This document shows positions 1-10,616 of a stretch of DNA of 64,000 bases, in pieces; the first letter of the stretch is position 1, and the number at the start of each line of letters is the position of its first letter. Both the position numbers and the translations under genes were made by a program. The notes beneath the pieces are model-generated. The model did no database searches and was not told the origin of the DNA. It worked only from the letters and a program-made list of their open reading frames with translations. Source of the stretch: Mastigias papua (lineage: Eukaryota; Cnidaria; Scyphozoa; Rhizostomeae; Mastigiidae); contig OZ025268.1 in the NCBI GenBank assembly GCA_964019165.1, forward strand, positions 14,234,859 to 14,298,858. Direction: 5' to 3'.

Positions 1-253
1 CCCAGCGGGGTATAGAGAAAACCATGCGAGAACAAAGTGGGTGTGAAGTAACATAAAATGAAAAGGAAACCCAATATGACCTAGAAAGGACGATATTGAG
101 AGGAGGGAGATATCGTAAGAAAAGGTGCAACATAAATAATTTAATAGACAAGAATAACTGAATAAAAGTAGAAACCATAACATAAAATTAAAAGAGCAGG
201 ATAAATAGTGAATACATATAGAATAAACCAGCCAACTCAAATAAATAATAATC

Positions 254-2116
254 CTATGTGTCTACTTCCTTAACATTAAGACCCCGGGGTGTGAAAGTGT
301 CCCGCTTATGTTGCCAGAAACTTTCACGTGTCCTATCCCTCCCAATAAGTCTATCAATTATAGTGACACGAATGTCTTCCACGAACCCATGATGTCCTTC
401 CTCAGAAAAATGTCTGAAAAAGTCCATCTGGGGAACTGAAGACCCTGACCTAAACTTACGATAACACGCCTTATAATTATTAAACCTAAGCCTAAAAGGC
501 GTGTTAGTGCTACCCACATACTGAACACCACACACATCACAGTCAAACAAATACACAACACCCGACGAATCACAGTTAAACGAAAAGTTAATCTTATACT
601 CCTTACTAGTTGCGTGGGAATAGAAACTATCACTTTCAGACATAGATTTACACACTTGACATCTGGACTTTTCACAACGAGTACAACCCCTTTCATCACA
701 GTTCTTGTTAGTAGCCAGCCTAGCCCTAACTAACAGGTCCTTAAGGTTCTTACATCTCCTAAAAGCAGTGACCGGAGGTTCAGGAAACACCTCCCTATGC
801 TCCTCTGAGCTTGAAAGCATAGAGTGGAGACTCCTTATTGTTTTCCCCACACTGTTGAACGCTGGATGGTATGTAATGACTAATGGAATCCTATCCCCCC
901 TCCCAGGGTTGGGTTCTCTGTCTGTCTCAGCTAGAAGAGTCTCCCTATCTAACCTACGTACCCTGTCTATCTGTTCATTAACTATTGACTCTTCATAGCC
1001 CCTATCCTTTAACCATCCAGCTAAATTACCTACCCTATCTCTAAATTGGCGATCCTCCGAACAAATCCTACGATTCCTAAGGGCTTGGCTATAAGGAATC
1101 GCCTTCTTAGTATGCCACGGATGACACGATTTCTTATGCAAGAACTGATGAGTATCAGTTGGTTTGCAAAACAAATCTGTCGTTAGGACTCCCCCCTCTC
1201 CCATAGTGACCTGGACATCTAAAAAACTTATGGTTTCCCGGGAATACTCGCTTGTAAATTTGATATTGTCGTGGCTACTGTTGAGAAAGTTGATGAAAAG
1301 TTTCAGTTTTTCCTCCCCATGTGTCCAAATGAAGAAAACATCATCGATGAACCTCATCCAGACTAGTGGTTTGTCCGCCGAAGCCTCCAACAACCTCTCT
1401 TCCAACCCACTCATAAAGAGATTAGCATAGGCCGGAGCGAACTTCGTGCCTATCGCCGTTCCCAACTTTTGCCTATATATCTTATCGTTAAATTCAAAAT
1501 AGTTATTTTTAAGGACCAGGGATGCCAACCCAACCAGGGTGTCAGTAGCCACGGTTGGATTAACCCTCCTACCCAGTGCTTCCCTCATGACCTCAAGACC
1601 CTCCCCATGGGGTATACTGGGATAAAGCCCTACTACATCAACAGTGCAGAGAAAAGCCCCATCCGGTATGCTACCTAACTTACCTAGCCTAGCTAAAAAG
1701 TGGTTAGTATCCTTAACGTAAGACCTAGTGAAGCTGACCAACGGATTGAGGTGGTGATCTAAATACTCCGATATATGCTCTGTTATACTACCACAATTAG
1801 AGATGACCGGACGCCCCTTAACGCTACTAAGACCCTTGTGGATCTTAGGTAAAAGATAAAACCTACCTAGCCTAGAATCATTAACCTCCAAGTAACCAGT
1901 CACCTCTTCTAACCCCGGGTCCTCCTCCCTTAATTCTTTTAGCCTATCATGTATGGTCTTACCCAATTCTACAGTGGGGTCCACCTCAACTTCCTCATAA
2001 ACCTGCCTATCATCCAATTGTCGGGCAGCTTCTGTAACATAATCCCCCCTGTCCCATACAACCACAGCTGACCCCTTATCCGCTTCCTTAATAACTAAAT
2101 CAAAATCAGATTTCAA
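254..2116 (-). CDS. Penelope-like reverse transcriptase with GIY-YIG endonuclease
   Basis: The frame is open for 620 codons. In family terms it copies element RNA into DNA at a nick made by its own GIY-YIG nuclease. Visible RT signatures are the conserved KEADKGSAVVVW stretch near residues 10-21, the motif A Asp near residue 160 (VDVVGLYPSIPHGEGL) and the catalytic FIDD at 256-259. A Cys-rich segment lies near 473-489 (CxxxxCxxC...CQVC), followed by GIY-YIG at about 519-535 (GVVY...YVGS). The carboxy end is TPRGLNV. The methionine at 2116 is probably internal: the frame continues upstream through the 2117-2180 region, so the true start is uncertain. There are no internal stops, which suggests a young copy. 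Confidence 0.9.
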   Translation of the reverse strand: MKSDFDLVIKEADKGSAVVVWDRGDYVTEAARQLDDRQVYEEVEVDPTVELGKTIHDRLKELREEDPGLEEVTGYLEVNDSRLGRFYLLPKIHKGLSSVKGRPVISNCGSITEHISEYLDHHLNPLVSFTRSYVKDTNHFLARLGKLGSIPDGAFLCTVDVVGLYPSIPHGEGLEVMREALGRRVNPTVATDTLVGLASLVLKNNYFEFNDKIYRQKLGTAIGTKFAPAYANLFMSGLEERLLEASADKPLVWMRFIDDVFFIWTHGEEKLKLFINFLNSSHDNIKFTSEYSRETISFLDVQVTMGEGGVLTTDLFCKPTDTHQFLHKKSCHPWHTKKAIPYSQALRNRRICSEDRQFRDRVGNLAGWLKDRGYEESIVNEQIDRVRRLDRETLLAETDREPNPGRGDRIPLVITYHPAFNSVGKTIRSLHSMLSSSEEHREVFPEPPVTAFRRCKNLKDLLVRARLATNKNCDERGCTRCEKSRCQVCKSMSESDSFYSHATSKEYKINFSFNCDSSGVVYLFDCDVCGVQYVGSTNTPFRLRFNNYKACYRKFRSGSSVPQMDFFRHFSEEGHHGFVEDIRVTIIDRLIGRDRTRESFWQHKRDTFTPRGLNVKEVDT

Positions 2117-2240
2117 AAACTTAAGAGCAGACAGCTCAGAATGAGAGAGGGTACTGTCCGTTTCAGCGGAGGGTAAGTCCTATCCTAATCTTTCTCATTC
2201 TGAGCTGTCTGCTCTTAAGTTTTTGAAATCTGATTTTGAT
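2099..2240. repeat. 48-bp perfect inverted repeat with 46-bp loop
   Basis: Bases 2099-2146 are the exact reverse complement of 2193-2240, with paired positions summing to 4339. The left arm is the beginning of the PLE coding region, so the right arm is an inverted duplication of it. It resembles a small version of the palindrome at 18.6-23.0 kb and probably arose by the same kind of template switch or second-strand priming. Confidence 0.9.
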
Positions 2241-2271
2241 TTATATATTTATTTTTGATTTGATTTTGATA

Positions 2272-2273
2272 TA

Positions 2274-2320
<47 letters not shown>
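2272..2320. repeat. (TA)n microsatellite
   Basis: Nearly pure alternating TA with one TG variant, beside the inverted 5' end of PLE copy 1. A short AC/GC alternating tract follows at 2377-2403. Confidence 0.95.
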
Positions 2321-2325
<5 letters not shown>

Positions 2326-2459
2326 ACTCTAAAAACACAACAGTATTTTTCTGTGATAAGTTTGTCTTCGCTGCCCACACACACACGCGCGCGCGCACAC
2401 ACATACGCCGTATTCCTTATTCTAAAGTCGTATAATGCAATAGCACTGGGCACAGTGGA

Positions 2460-4010
2460 CTCATAGGGGGGAGGGTAGGACTCTTTTCTGTCTTTTGGCC
2501 TTTGACATGTACTCAGATGTCTACTGATCTCTGGCTATTGAACTTCATTGTGAGGACACATAATGATGCAAACTTGCCTGCTATTATCAATGCTCACTCT
2601 TTGACAAGGATTTTCTCAATTTGTTGCCATGAATGCTGAATCCACGATATCAAATTTGTTTACACTAGTGACCTTAGAAATGCATCATCATACACAAACT
2701 TTTATGTAGGTTCCAAACTTGATGTCTAACTTATCATTTGACGTTGTGCCTTTACGCAGAGGCTCTAATTCATTTCCAACCTAATATTTTGAGTCCATTT
2801 TTGTCTATTTTGTCATTGATTTATTATTATCGGCCCCTGCGATTGAGATTACAGTCAACTTGTATAGGAGACCCTTAGCTTTCAGAAATATGATTAATCA
2901 TTTTAGGCATTTTTTGTGAAGCTCATGACAACATTCGGAATTCCAGCTTCCAGCATCATTTTTACATCGCGTCAGAAAAAAGAGGGGTGTTACAGCTTTC
3001 AAAAGTGTGTTGCAGACAGTAGTGCTCACTGTATCTAGGTTGGTATGACCGGGAAGGCGAGCAAAAAATCAAATTTCACCCTCAACTTTGTCGGCTTAAG
3101 CCACATATATGTAGAATATTTGCAGGTTATATTATAGCCTATACAAGTTAAAAACATTTTGTAACTTTTTATTCGGTTACATTCCTAAGCTGTAAACATA
3201 TACTCTTTTATCCGAATTGGAATCCTAACCCGTGTTCTGCAAGCCTGAACAGTTCAGCAAATTTATTCCAGTTCTAAGCAATAATTTGATTTGGAGAATG
3301 ACTTAGAAATCAACGTCATAGCAAAATATTTACCTTATCAACTGCACCAAATTAATGCACTCCCTGAACGACAGCTTGTAGACAGTTTGACTATCGAATC
3401 ACAACTGACACACAGATTTAGCTGCATCCTTAACAAGTTGCCCTCAAAATCAATGTTTCGTTTGAAATACTCAGCTACCCTTGAAAGCTTATAGCTTCCT
3501 TGATCAAGTATGCATTGAAGAAAGTGTTTTATCATAATACAGTACAGTATATTAGTTCGAAACGAAACCAATGTGTTGCACTGTCTCGTATCAATTATTT
3601 TTTAAATAATTAGTTTTGATTTAAAAATGTAGCCCTGATAGATACAAATTAAAGAGTGAACTCACTGAGATTGTTAGTTTTTCTTAGTTTTTTTCAAGTA
3701 AAATAGACTCTTTCAGTCAAAGGTGATTTGTAACTGAGGCTTTAACATCTTTTCCAGCTACACTACGTTTGAGGATAGAGTATCTCATCGTGTGGCTGAT
3801 TATTACTAATGACTTATTACCATTATTTTTATTAATCCAAAATGCACTACCTCAATATGAAGTATGGCAGCATTACAGTGACATGAACATGAACATAACA
3901 CAGACAGTTTTATAAGAATCATTAAATATAACATCAATTAACTAACGAGAGTTACAAAACAAACAAAAACAAAACAAACAGAAGCAATAAAATCTCGGGC
4001 AGCAAGGTCA
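2460..4010. other. Non-coding, nothing recognised
   Basis: AT-rich sequence with no long or familiar reading frame on either strand. I see no tRNA-like segment, tandem repeat or terminal repeat here. Confidence 0.5.
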
Positions 4011-4367
4011 TTAGGGGCTGTTTTCGTTTCGGGATTTTAATACCTCTTTCAGAAATTTGGCTAAGGCATATATCAGTGGCTCTCTCTTATTTCTCATAAG
4101 CTGGATTCTTTGCAAATCAGCAGGGAGTGACTCTATGTTGGCCAATCTTATGAGGGGTGCTCTAAGTTTCTGATATGCTGGGCACTCTATGAGGAAATGG
4201 GTCTCATCTTCTATACAATTTTTTGAGCACATGGTACGTAGTCTTTCTTCGACTGGCAAACCTTTGTGTCTCCCCACCTCAATATGTAGGTAGTGGTCAC
4301 TGCATCGAAATTCGGATAAAACCTGTTTTAGGTTGAAAAGCATTTGACTTGTTGCATATGGTTCCAT
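4011..4367 (-). pseudogene. C-terminal fragment of a non-LTR reverse transcriptase
   Basis: A 118-codon frame matches the carboxy-terminal region of jockey/CR1-type retrotransposon proteins. It has the signature EVGRHKGLPVEER, then a zinc-binding pattern C-x3-C, EDETHFLIECP and a hydrophobic tail. The RT core is missing upstream, so it is a 5'-truncated insertion or an eroded copy. It ends with a TGA at its 3' end and is not expected to be functional. Confidence 0.6.
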
Positions 4368-4739
4368 CTTAAACTCATCTTTACATAACTTGTAGGATCG
4401 CAGTTTTTTATTTCGGATACTGTCTTGTCAGCATTACAGAGTTGATTTGATCTTTAAACTTATGACAGAAGATTTGATTAGCTTCATTTTCGTCAAATTT
4501 TGGTATAGACAACCTCTGACTCTGTTTTAACCGTCATAATCTTATTCTTGCACCCATTCCCCCTTCCTAGGACCATCCGAAGGCCTCCCAAGGGTTACTT
4601 AGATTATCTTACTTTTCTTGTTGGAAAACGGTTGGTCTTATACATTTTTGCGCAGCTTCTATTTCCTCCAGCCTAGCCAAATGAGCCCGTTGTGTGGGGT
4701 CTACATACTCTGTTGTCTCTTTTTGATACCAGAATATAC

Positions 4740-5767
4740 TTCGATTTGGTTTTTCAGTCCCAACAAAACAGACAGCAAAAAGATCTTTTTGTGTAATTTC
4801 TTATCTCTCCATTGAACACTTTTGGAATTGAGGCATTTCTCGAAGAATTTAACCGTAGCATAAGGCATATCCACTTACTCACTCTCTGCAGTCCAGCAGA
4901 GGATCTATATATGGCTGTGGTATGCATCGCAACTCCTTTGTAGAAAGATGTAGAGGGGTTTTGTTTTAGGCATATGACTATCCCAAAAATCATTATCATG
5001 GTAAACTCTTACTCTGGTCTACTTTTCTGACGCCACTGTAGCATCCAGTTGGAAGTCATATATAAACTTGCATCGTCGTATTAATTTCTTCCTTTCTGTC
5101 TTGTTTGATCTACTTGCATGCTGAATAACTTCTTAATTTAAATGTATGTTCTGATGGATAAAAGTAATATTGAGAAGCGGAAACCAAGATATGTTATTAA
5201 ACTAAGAATGACTCTTCATATACGATAAGCCAACAAGTTTTATAGCGGGAATTCTCCTTGGTACACTGGTAGCAGTATAACTAGCTCAGCAATATGGAAT
5301 CTGGAAATCACATTGAAAACCATCAGTACGATTACACGCTCCTTTGTGATTAGCTCTCGATAAAGTATGTCGTGTTTCATATGGATGTAGTGCTCGATTG
5401 TTATTATCAATACGAACAAAGCAGAGAAATTTAACCAAAAGCTATCAAGTAGGACAATTTCTATCCAGAGTTCTTTTAGGTTGTAAGAGTGTCCAACTTT
5501 AACTTCAAGACGAAGGCTTTCTCTCATTGTTCCAGATATTCCGAAAAATATATCCAAAACACAAAGAACCTCTATGAATCAGTGTGAAAATATACTTATC
5601 TTTCTGTTTTTTGCAGTGCTTATACCAAGAATGAAATCAGCAGTCCAATATTGGATGCAGCTACTAAATAACTTAATACTGTGATCAGCAACATCTTCCT
5701 TCCAGTCGTACATTCGTTGGCTTTTGCAAAACTCTCTGCACTTTGATACTGAATGCTTAATAGCCAT
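4740..5767 (-). pseudogene. Probable decayed rhodopsin-family GPCR
   Basis: Successive minus-strand frames, broken by frameshifts and stops, resemble a class A GPCR in the right order. First comes a TM2-like ADFILGI near 5650. Next is a TM3/second-loop block near 5290-5430, with IEHY where DRY is expected, followed by LITKERVIVL. A basic third-loop-like stretch follows near 5070-5130. A TM6/TM7 block at 4755-4999 ends in helix-8-like FNGEIRNYTKR. TM1 and an intact NPxxY were not found. Each piece alone is weak; the order is the main support. A different membrane protein or coincidence remains possible. Confidence 0.4.
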
Positions 5768-5769
5768 AA

Positions 5770-6477
5770 ACCATGTGTTTGTAAAACTGTACTTTTACCA
5801 CTTTAGTACAGGTGTATGCAGTTCTTTTCTCAAAGTTTCTACCCCGTTTAAATTGCTCTTCGTTTTCTGATATGAAATTGTACGAACTATTCAAATTTCA
5901 GTCCACGAGCTCTTTATACAAATTCATGGGCACGTTTTGTTTCAGATAATAATCAATAGTCTTTGTAAGATACACTTTGGTCCAACTTACATGAGATTTT
6001 AGGTCTATCTTTTTTAGCACCTTTATATTTGTGAATGTAATACATCAAGGAGATCTTCCGTACAGTCTTTATCTTACGACCCTTAGCAAAAGTTTTTCGA
6101 TTTCTTCACCACGTCAGAAAGTAAAGCTATTTGAAAAATCTGCAGTGTCTAGGTATTGAGAAAAGTGTTTCAATATTTATCATACTTTATGGTTGTACTT
6201 TTTGATGTTTGTCAGATACATATAGCTGTACATTTATGCACTCAAGCTCTTGTTTTTCCCTATGTGTATACATGTGGTGTATCTCTAGTGCAATATTTAA
6301 TTTGCAATTGTCCGGGAGTTGTAGCATATTTATATTATTTCTATAGCTCCTGTGGTGGTCTTGTTTGCCTTCTTTTGTAGGTTATTGAGAAAGCGAAAGC
6401 AAAATGAAATCTATGTACTAAGAATTTTCTTTCATTAGCTGTCAGGTGTTTTATATCATAAGATACCTCATTTTTAG
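5770..6477. other. Non-coding, nothing recognised
   Basis: No convincing exon or repeat. The 3' end is the likely intron before the first candidate exon at 6478, ending in a T-rich tract plus AG. Confidence 0.4.
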
Positions 6478-9400
6478 GTTCCATCTCAATGCCAAGTTCT
6501 TGGGTATAGTGCACATGCCACTCCGTCTTCCATATATGTTCCAAAAGGGTTCGCTAGATCGTTGAGATCTGGCCCAGAAGATGTGGCATCGGTAAGGATT
6601 TTGCCAATTGTATCTTCTTTCAACAATACTGTACCCACAAGTAAGATATTTCTTTTGTTAAAAGGCATGCAATGGTGCTAAATAGTAGTTCTTAGCATGC
6701 ATAAGTTAACATTACTGCAAGCATTAATATTCAATCCAGATACTACTTGTGTAGGACACTTATCTCAGAACAAAATTTTACTGCCATTTCAATGTTATTT
6801 GTGGGAGTTGATAAATTATTGTGGTTTTTGTTCCACATTTTAAATAATAAGCTGCAATACCTTATTACCTTCTTCAAGGATTTGGCTGCTCAGGTTGAAA
6901 ACGGAGGCATGACCAGGATGGAAGTGGCACGCTTCAGCATAGAATCTGAGACACATCAGTTGATACAAGATGACATATTTGTTGATAATTTTGGTTTGGG
7001 AGAGTTTCAGTTAGTCGCACCAGCTGTTCTCTTTAAAAAAAGAAAATACCCTCCCCTTCATATTTTTGTACGTATCTTTATATACATATTTTAGATTATT
7101 ATAGCTGCATCCATTAGGTCTAGTACATGCTAGAGTAATTTTAGCATGTAGTAATCCCTCTTGGTAATCCTTGGTACCATAATGGATACTATCATACGCA
7201 TTTTGCCGTGTGAGTTTTTACCTAAATCTTACCAGCTGTGTAGCAGTAATGACCCTTTCTTCTATCTTATACTTCCCAGTTTGGATATTGCTATATCTCA
7301 ACAATAGCAATAATGTCAACCAGAATATAAAGTATTTTGCAAAGAAAGAAAGAAATTTACAGATTTTTGATTAAGATAAATCTCTCTCTTTCAAAATTCT
7401 ACAAAGTAGTTTTTCTTGCATGTAAATAAAACTATTTTGATCTATGCAAAAAATATCGATATCACAGTTCTCTCTTTCCTTTTTTACCTTTCTCACGCTT
7501 AAGCAGATTGCTTTACTGATATTTAGTAACAAACAAAGTGCTTCTATAAACTTATTTGTTTCTATGAATTTATAACTTTTTGACTGCTGATTATGTTTAG
7601 AGAAATGATTTATTTCTTAAAATTTTTGCCATCGGTTGTTCCATCGGCCATATTGTTAACTTTGTACTATGCATTATTTTTGTTAGCTTATGAAGCCTTT
7701 AGGATTTTTGATAATATTTGTATGCATGTTTTTTGTGGTTGATCTTTTAGAATCCAGAGCCTGGTGTTCTCCTTTATGCGCCACAGTTACAGCAATCCGA
7801 GTCCGATGAAGAGAATAAATTACGGCCAGTTCCACATGGAACAGACAACAGTAGCGTTGTTAAGCTACACAGAGAGGTTTTAACTAGTCTTTTTCGATGT
7901 ATCGAAGACCATCTTCAGACTGTTTCATTTATCTCATTGCTGTGTAGTTTACCTATACTTTTAAAGAAGCCATGTATTGATATAGATTTATTTACTAGGC
8001 TAAGTTATAGGAATTTCTACTTTAGAGTATCTTCATTGCACACGGGTATGTTGCATCCATGATAGGGTGAAGCATATTATCATGTTCATACTGTCTTTAT
8101 TTTGCTTCAAGATGATGATAGTTCTTTGTATTTAACTCTTTTAAGGCATGTCAGTTGCCACGAAGTACTTTATCAGGTGGTTATTTAGTATATATCGCAG
8201 ATATTTCACTGCGTTATGATAGGAGAATCGCTGTTGCGAGGTATTTCTAACCTGGACCTCATCATTTGGAGGCCTTTCTTCACCATGGAAGAACGAAGTT
8301 TAACTGTATCACTTAGACAGATAGTCTCTATATTGAAAAAAAACTTTTTTAGGACGTGATTCAAAACTCCATGTCATGGAAGCGTTTTCCACTGCAAGGA
8401 TTAGTGTCTCTAAACAATAACCCAACCGTGTCGAATGTCTTTGTGCCACGCTGGTAAGGTTTCTTTTGAGATAGTTATGTTTTTGCATATTTCTTGCTTT
8501 TGTTTCTTCTTCTTTGTCTTGGATGTATTTTTCATATTAGTTTTTTGTATGTTGATCCCCTCATCTTTCAGCACCTTCATCCATCTGTATCTAGTATTTT
8601 TCTCAGATATTAGACAGAATGAATGAATTGATAAGTGAATGAGTGAGTGAGTAAGTGAGTGAGTGAGTGAGTGAGTGAGTGAGTGAGTGAGTGAGTGAGT
8701 GAGTGAATGAGGGAGTCATTGAGTGGGTAAGTGAGTGAATGAGTAAGTGATAAATGAACTGATAAATGATGAGGAATTGGGCAGCTATGTAAGAGCTGAA
8801 TATATGCTTGAGAGAATAAGTACTGGTAATTTTGATGAATCAATGAATAGAGCATTTGGCAACATACTGCGGATGGCATAATTATTAGTTTGAGTACATC
8901 AGTGAATTTGAAATTGCGTTAAGTCAATCAAATTTGATATAGCTTGCAGTAAATACGACTTTATTAATTTTTTCAATTGGCCGTTCTCTTGAAGGTCAGA
9001 CCCTCTCAGCATTGATCTAATGCCAGAAAGCACACCGGAGTTATTAAATCAATTACCAGATGAAGATGCTTCAAGTGAAGAGGAGTGCGTTCTTTTCAAT
9101 CATTGTCATATATGACTTTTCTTCAGTATAATGACTATCAAATTCTGACAGAACCATTTATCATCTTCTTTTAATGGTACTATTGTTGAAACTTTTAATT
9201 ATATCTGAAATTTAACTTATTATTTTTGGCATTGCTCTCTAGTTATCCCCCTCTCCCCGAAAGAGCTCTATTTTGCCAGTAGCTCTAGTCTTATACTTGG
9301 AAAGTGAATTGGCCTAAGTGTTTCTAGGTTCTATTTTAGTTTATTTTTCGATATAGAAACGCTATATACACACCTCTTTCTCTATTTTGCAAAGAGACTT

Positions 9401-9544
9401 CTTGCCACACAATGCAGAATCGATATTTTTTGTTGCTTCTAGAGATGCAATGGGAGATTCCACTGATATGGTTCCAACCATAGAAATGGTACGTGCACAG
9501 TTTGTAACTATGTGGGATTCATCACCGGACAGTGAAGATGCCAG
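6478..9544 (+). CDS. Unrecognised multi-exon gene, six internal exons
   Basis: Six exons join without a stop: 6478-6591, 6879-7067, 7751-7876, 8353-8453, 8995-9084 and 9443-9544, together 722 nt or about 240 residues. Every acceptor is AG and every donor GT. Phases agree at each joint (0,0,0,2,2, then open at 2). The second exon contains GGMTRMEVARFSIE and ends in KKRKYPPLHIF. The third and later ones are acidic and serine-rich (QQSESDEENK, DEDASSEEE, WDSSPDSEDAR). I see no membrane segment or catalytic motif and do not recognise the family. The first and last exons are not identified. The exons at 29.8-31.0 kb could belong to the same gene, but that would need a 20-kb repeat-filled intron. 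Confidence 0.6.
8633..8765. repeat. (GTGA)n tetranucleotide repeat
   Basis: About 130 bp of GTGA repeats with GAAT-like variants at both edges, inside an intron of the unknown gene at 6.5-9.5 kb. Confidence 0.9.
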
Positions 9545-9839
9545 GTAGTCCTTTGTGTATTCTAGCTTGTTGTCTAGTCCTGAATTATTCTACTTTCCAA
9601 TACCTTTGTGCTGTAAGTTATAGACAAATAGTTTGTCAATTTATATTTTCGAGTTCTGCCAGAAGGTAAAGCTAAGAGTTGGTACCTTGTACGATTCCAT
9701 ACTTTGGGAAATGCCTATCAGAGAAGAAGCTGATCGTGAGCCATGGGCATAGTGAGGTATGGTGGTCAGTTCTCTTCCTCGCCTCCGTTATCTTCCCCTA
9801 GTGTAGCTGACAGGTACCCATTTTCTGCTGAGTGGACAG

Positions 9840-9950
9840 TGAGCGAACATTCCAACTATGATCCGAGGGCTCAGCGCGAACCATCGATGTTCCACTCAGC
9901 AGTCAAGCGCTCTAACCACTTGGCAACCGCCCAGTTTATACTATGTGCCA
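9840..9950 (-). repeat. tRNA-derived SINE remnant
   Basis: On the minus strand, TTGCCAAGTGGTTAGAGC resembles a tRNA D-arm/A box, and GGTTCGCGC downstream resembles a B box. No full cloverleaf forms. It lies downstream of the last joined exon of the unknown gene, so it is probably intronic. Confidence 0.45.
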
Positions 9951-10507
9951 TTCATTGATAAGGCTGGAGTAATGCACTACCTCCTTTTAAAGTCTGCTAA
10001 TCTCCAATCTTTATTGTATCGCTTTAGCTTGTTGTACAAATAGGTTTATTCTTGTTTACTTTTGATGTATTAAATTGTTTATAACATGTTTGGTCGTTGT
10101 TATGGTCATCAAAGAAATGAGTGTTCTTGAGATTTATCTTAGATTTTACCTTGTGACTTTTACCTCAGACTTTTAGAGTTGGTTGTTGTTTAATCATAAA
10201 AATGTAATCTTATTTCAATTCATGTATCTTTCGAGTGCCATCCCTTCAACGTTTGTGGTTGTTTTTGCTTGACTTGACATGCACGTTCCTGTACAACCTG
10301 AGATGATTCGTTATCGATTTTTTTGCCTTTTTGTAGTTGTAGACGTAAAGCATGTTTGTTACTGTCTTAAAGTATTCGTCTACCTTTCTTTCTTCCTTTG
10401 TTGGGCCTTTATTTTAGGCCTCAAGGCCTTTCTCCGACAGTACATACTAAATATTAAATTCTTCTGACATCTCACCTTTAATTATATTTGTTTTTTTTAT
10501 TGCCAAG

Positions 10508-10567
10508 ATTAACGATCTTCAGTCTACAGTGATCCAGGCCAAGAAAGAGATAAGGAAAAATGAAGTT
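10508..10567 (+). other. Possible additional exon, weak
   Basis: An AG acceptor precedes an open stretch reading INDLQSTVIQAKKEIRKNE, a charged helix-like segment. It does not join in phase to the exon ending at 9544, and no strong donor follows. The fold-back element begins shortly after it. It may be a real exon after an unseen small one, or chance. Confidence 0.2.
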
Positions 10568-10616
10568 ACTGCAATGGTGTCATTAAGCATCAATACTATT
10601 ACACAATTTCAATAAA

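Larger units (their letters stand above)
1..2240 (-). mobile_element. Penelope-like retroelement, copy 1 (enters from left edge)
   Basis: This is a PLE on the minus strand. It comprises a 3' flank that runs off the window (1-253), an intact coding region (254-2116) and a short inverted duplication of its own 5' coding region (2099-2240). The 3' flank is A-rich with no reading frame. A (TA)n tract starts about 30 bp beyond the 5' side. No hammerhead-like motif is visible in the part of the 3' flank present here. The family differs in sequence from the PLE at 18.6-23.0 kb but has the same protein architecture. Confidence 0.85.

Noticed and set aside
4631..4796. Minus-strand exon with a good donor (AA|GTAAGA)
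   Set aside because: The stretch is open (GTEKPNRSIFWYQKE region), but the acceptor has no pyrimidine tract and it overlaps the end of the GPCR-like relic in another frame.
8610..8879. Frame with Ser-Leu-Thr-His repeats; similar frame at 56124-56678
   Set aside because: The repetitive parts come from GTGA and GAAT tetranucleotide arrays. At 56124-56678 only the part above 56499 is real coding (aquaporin exon 2).
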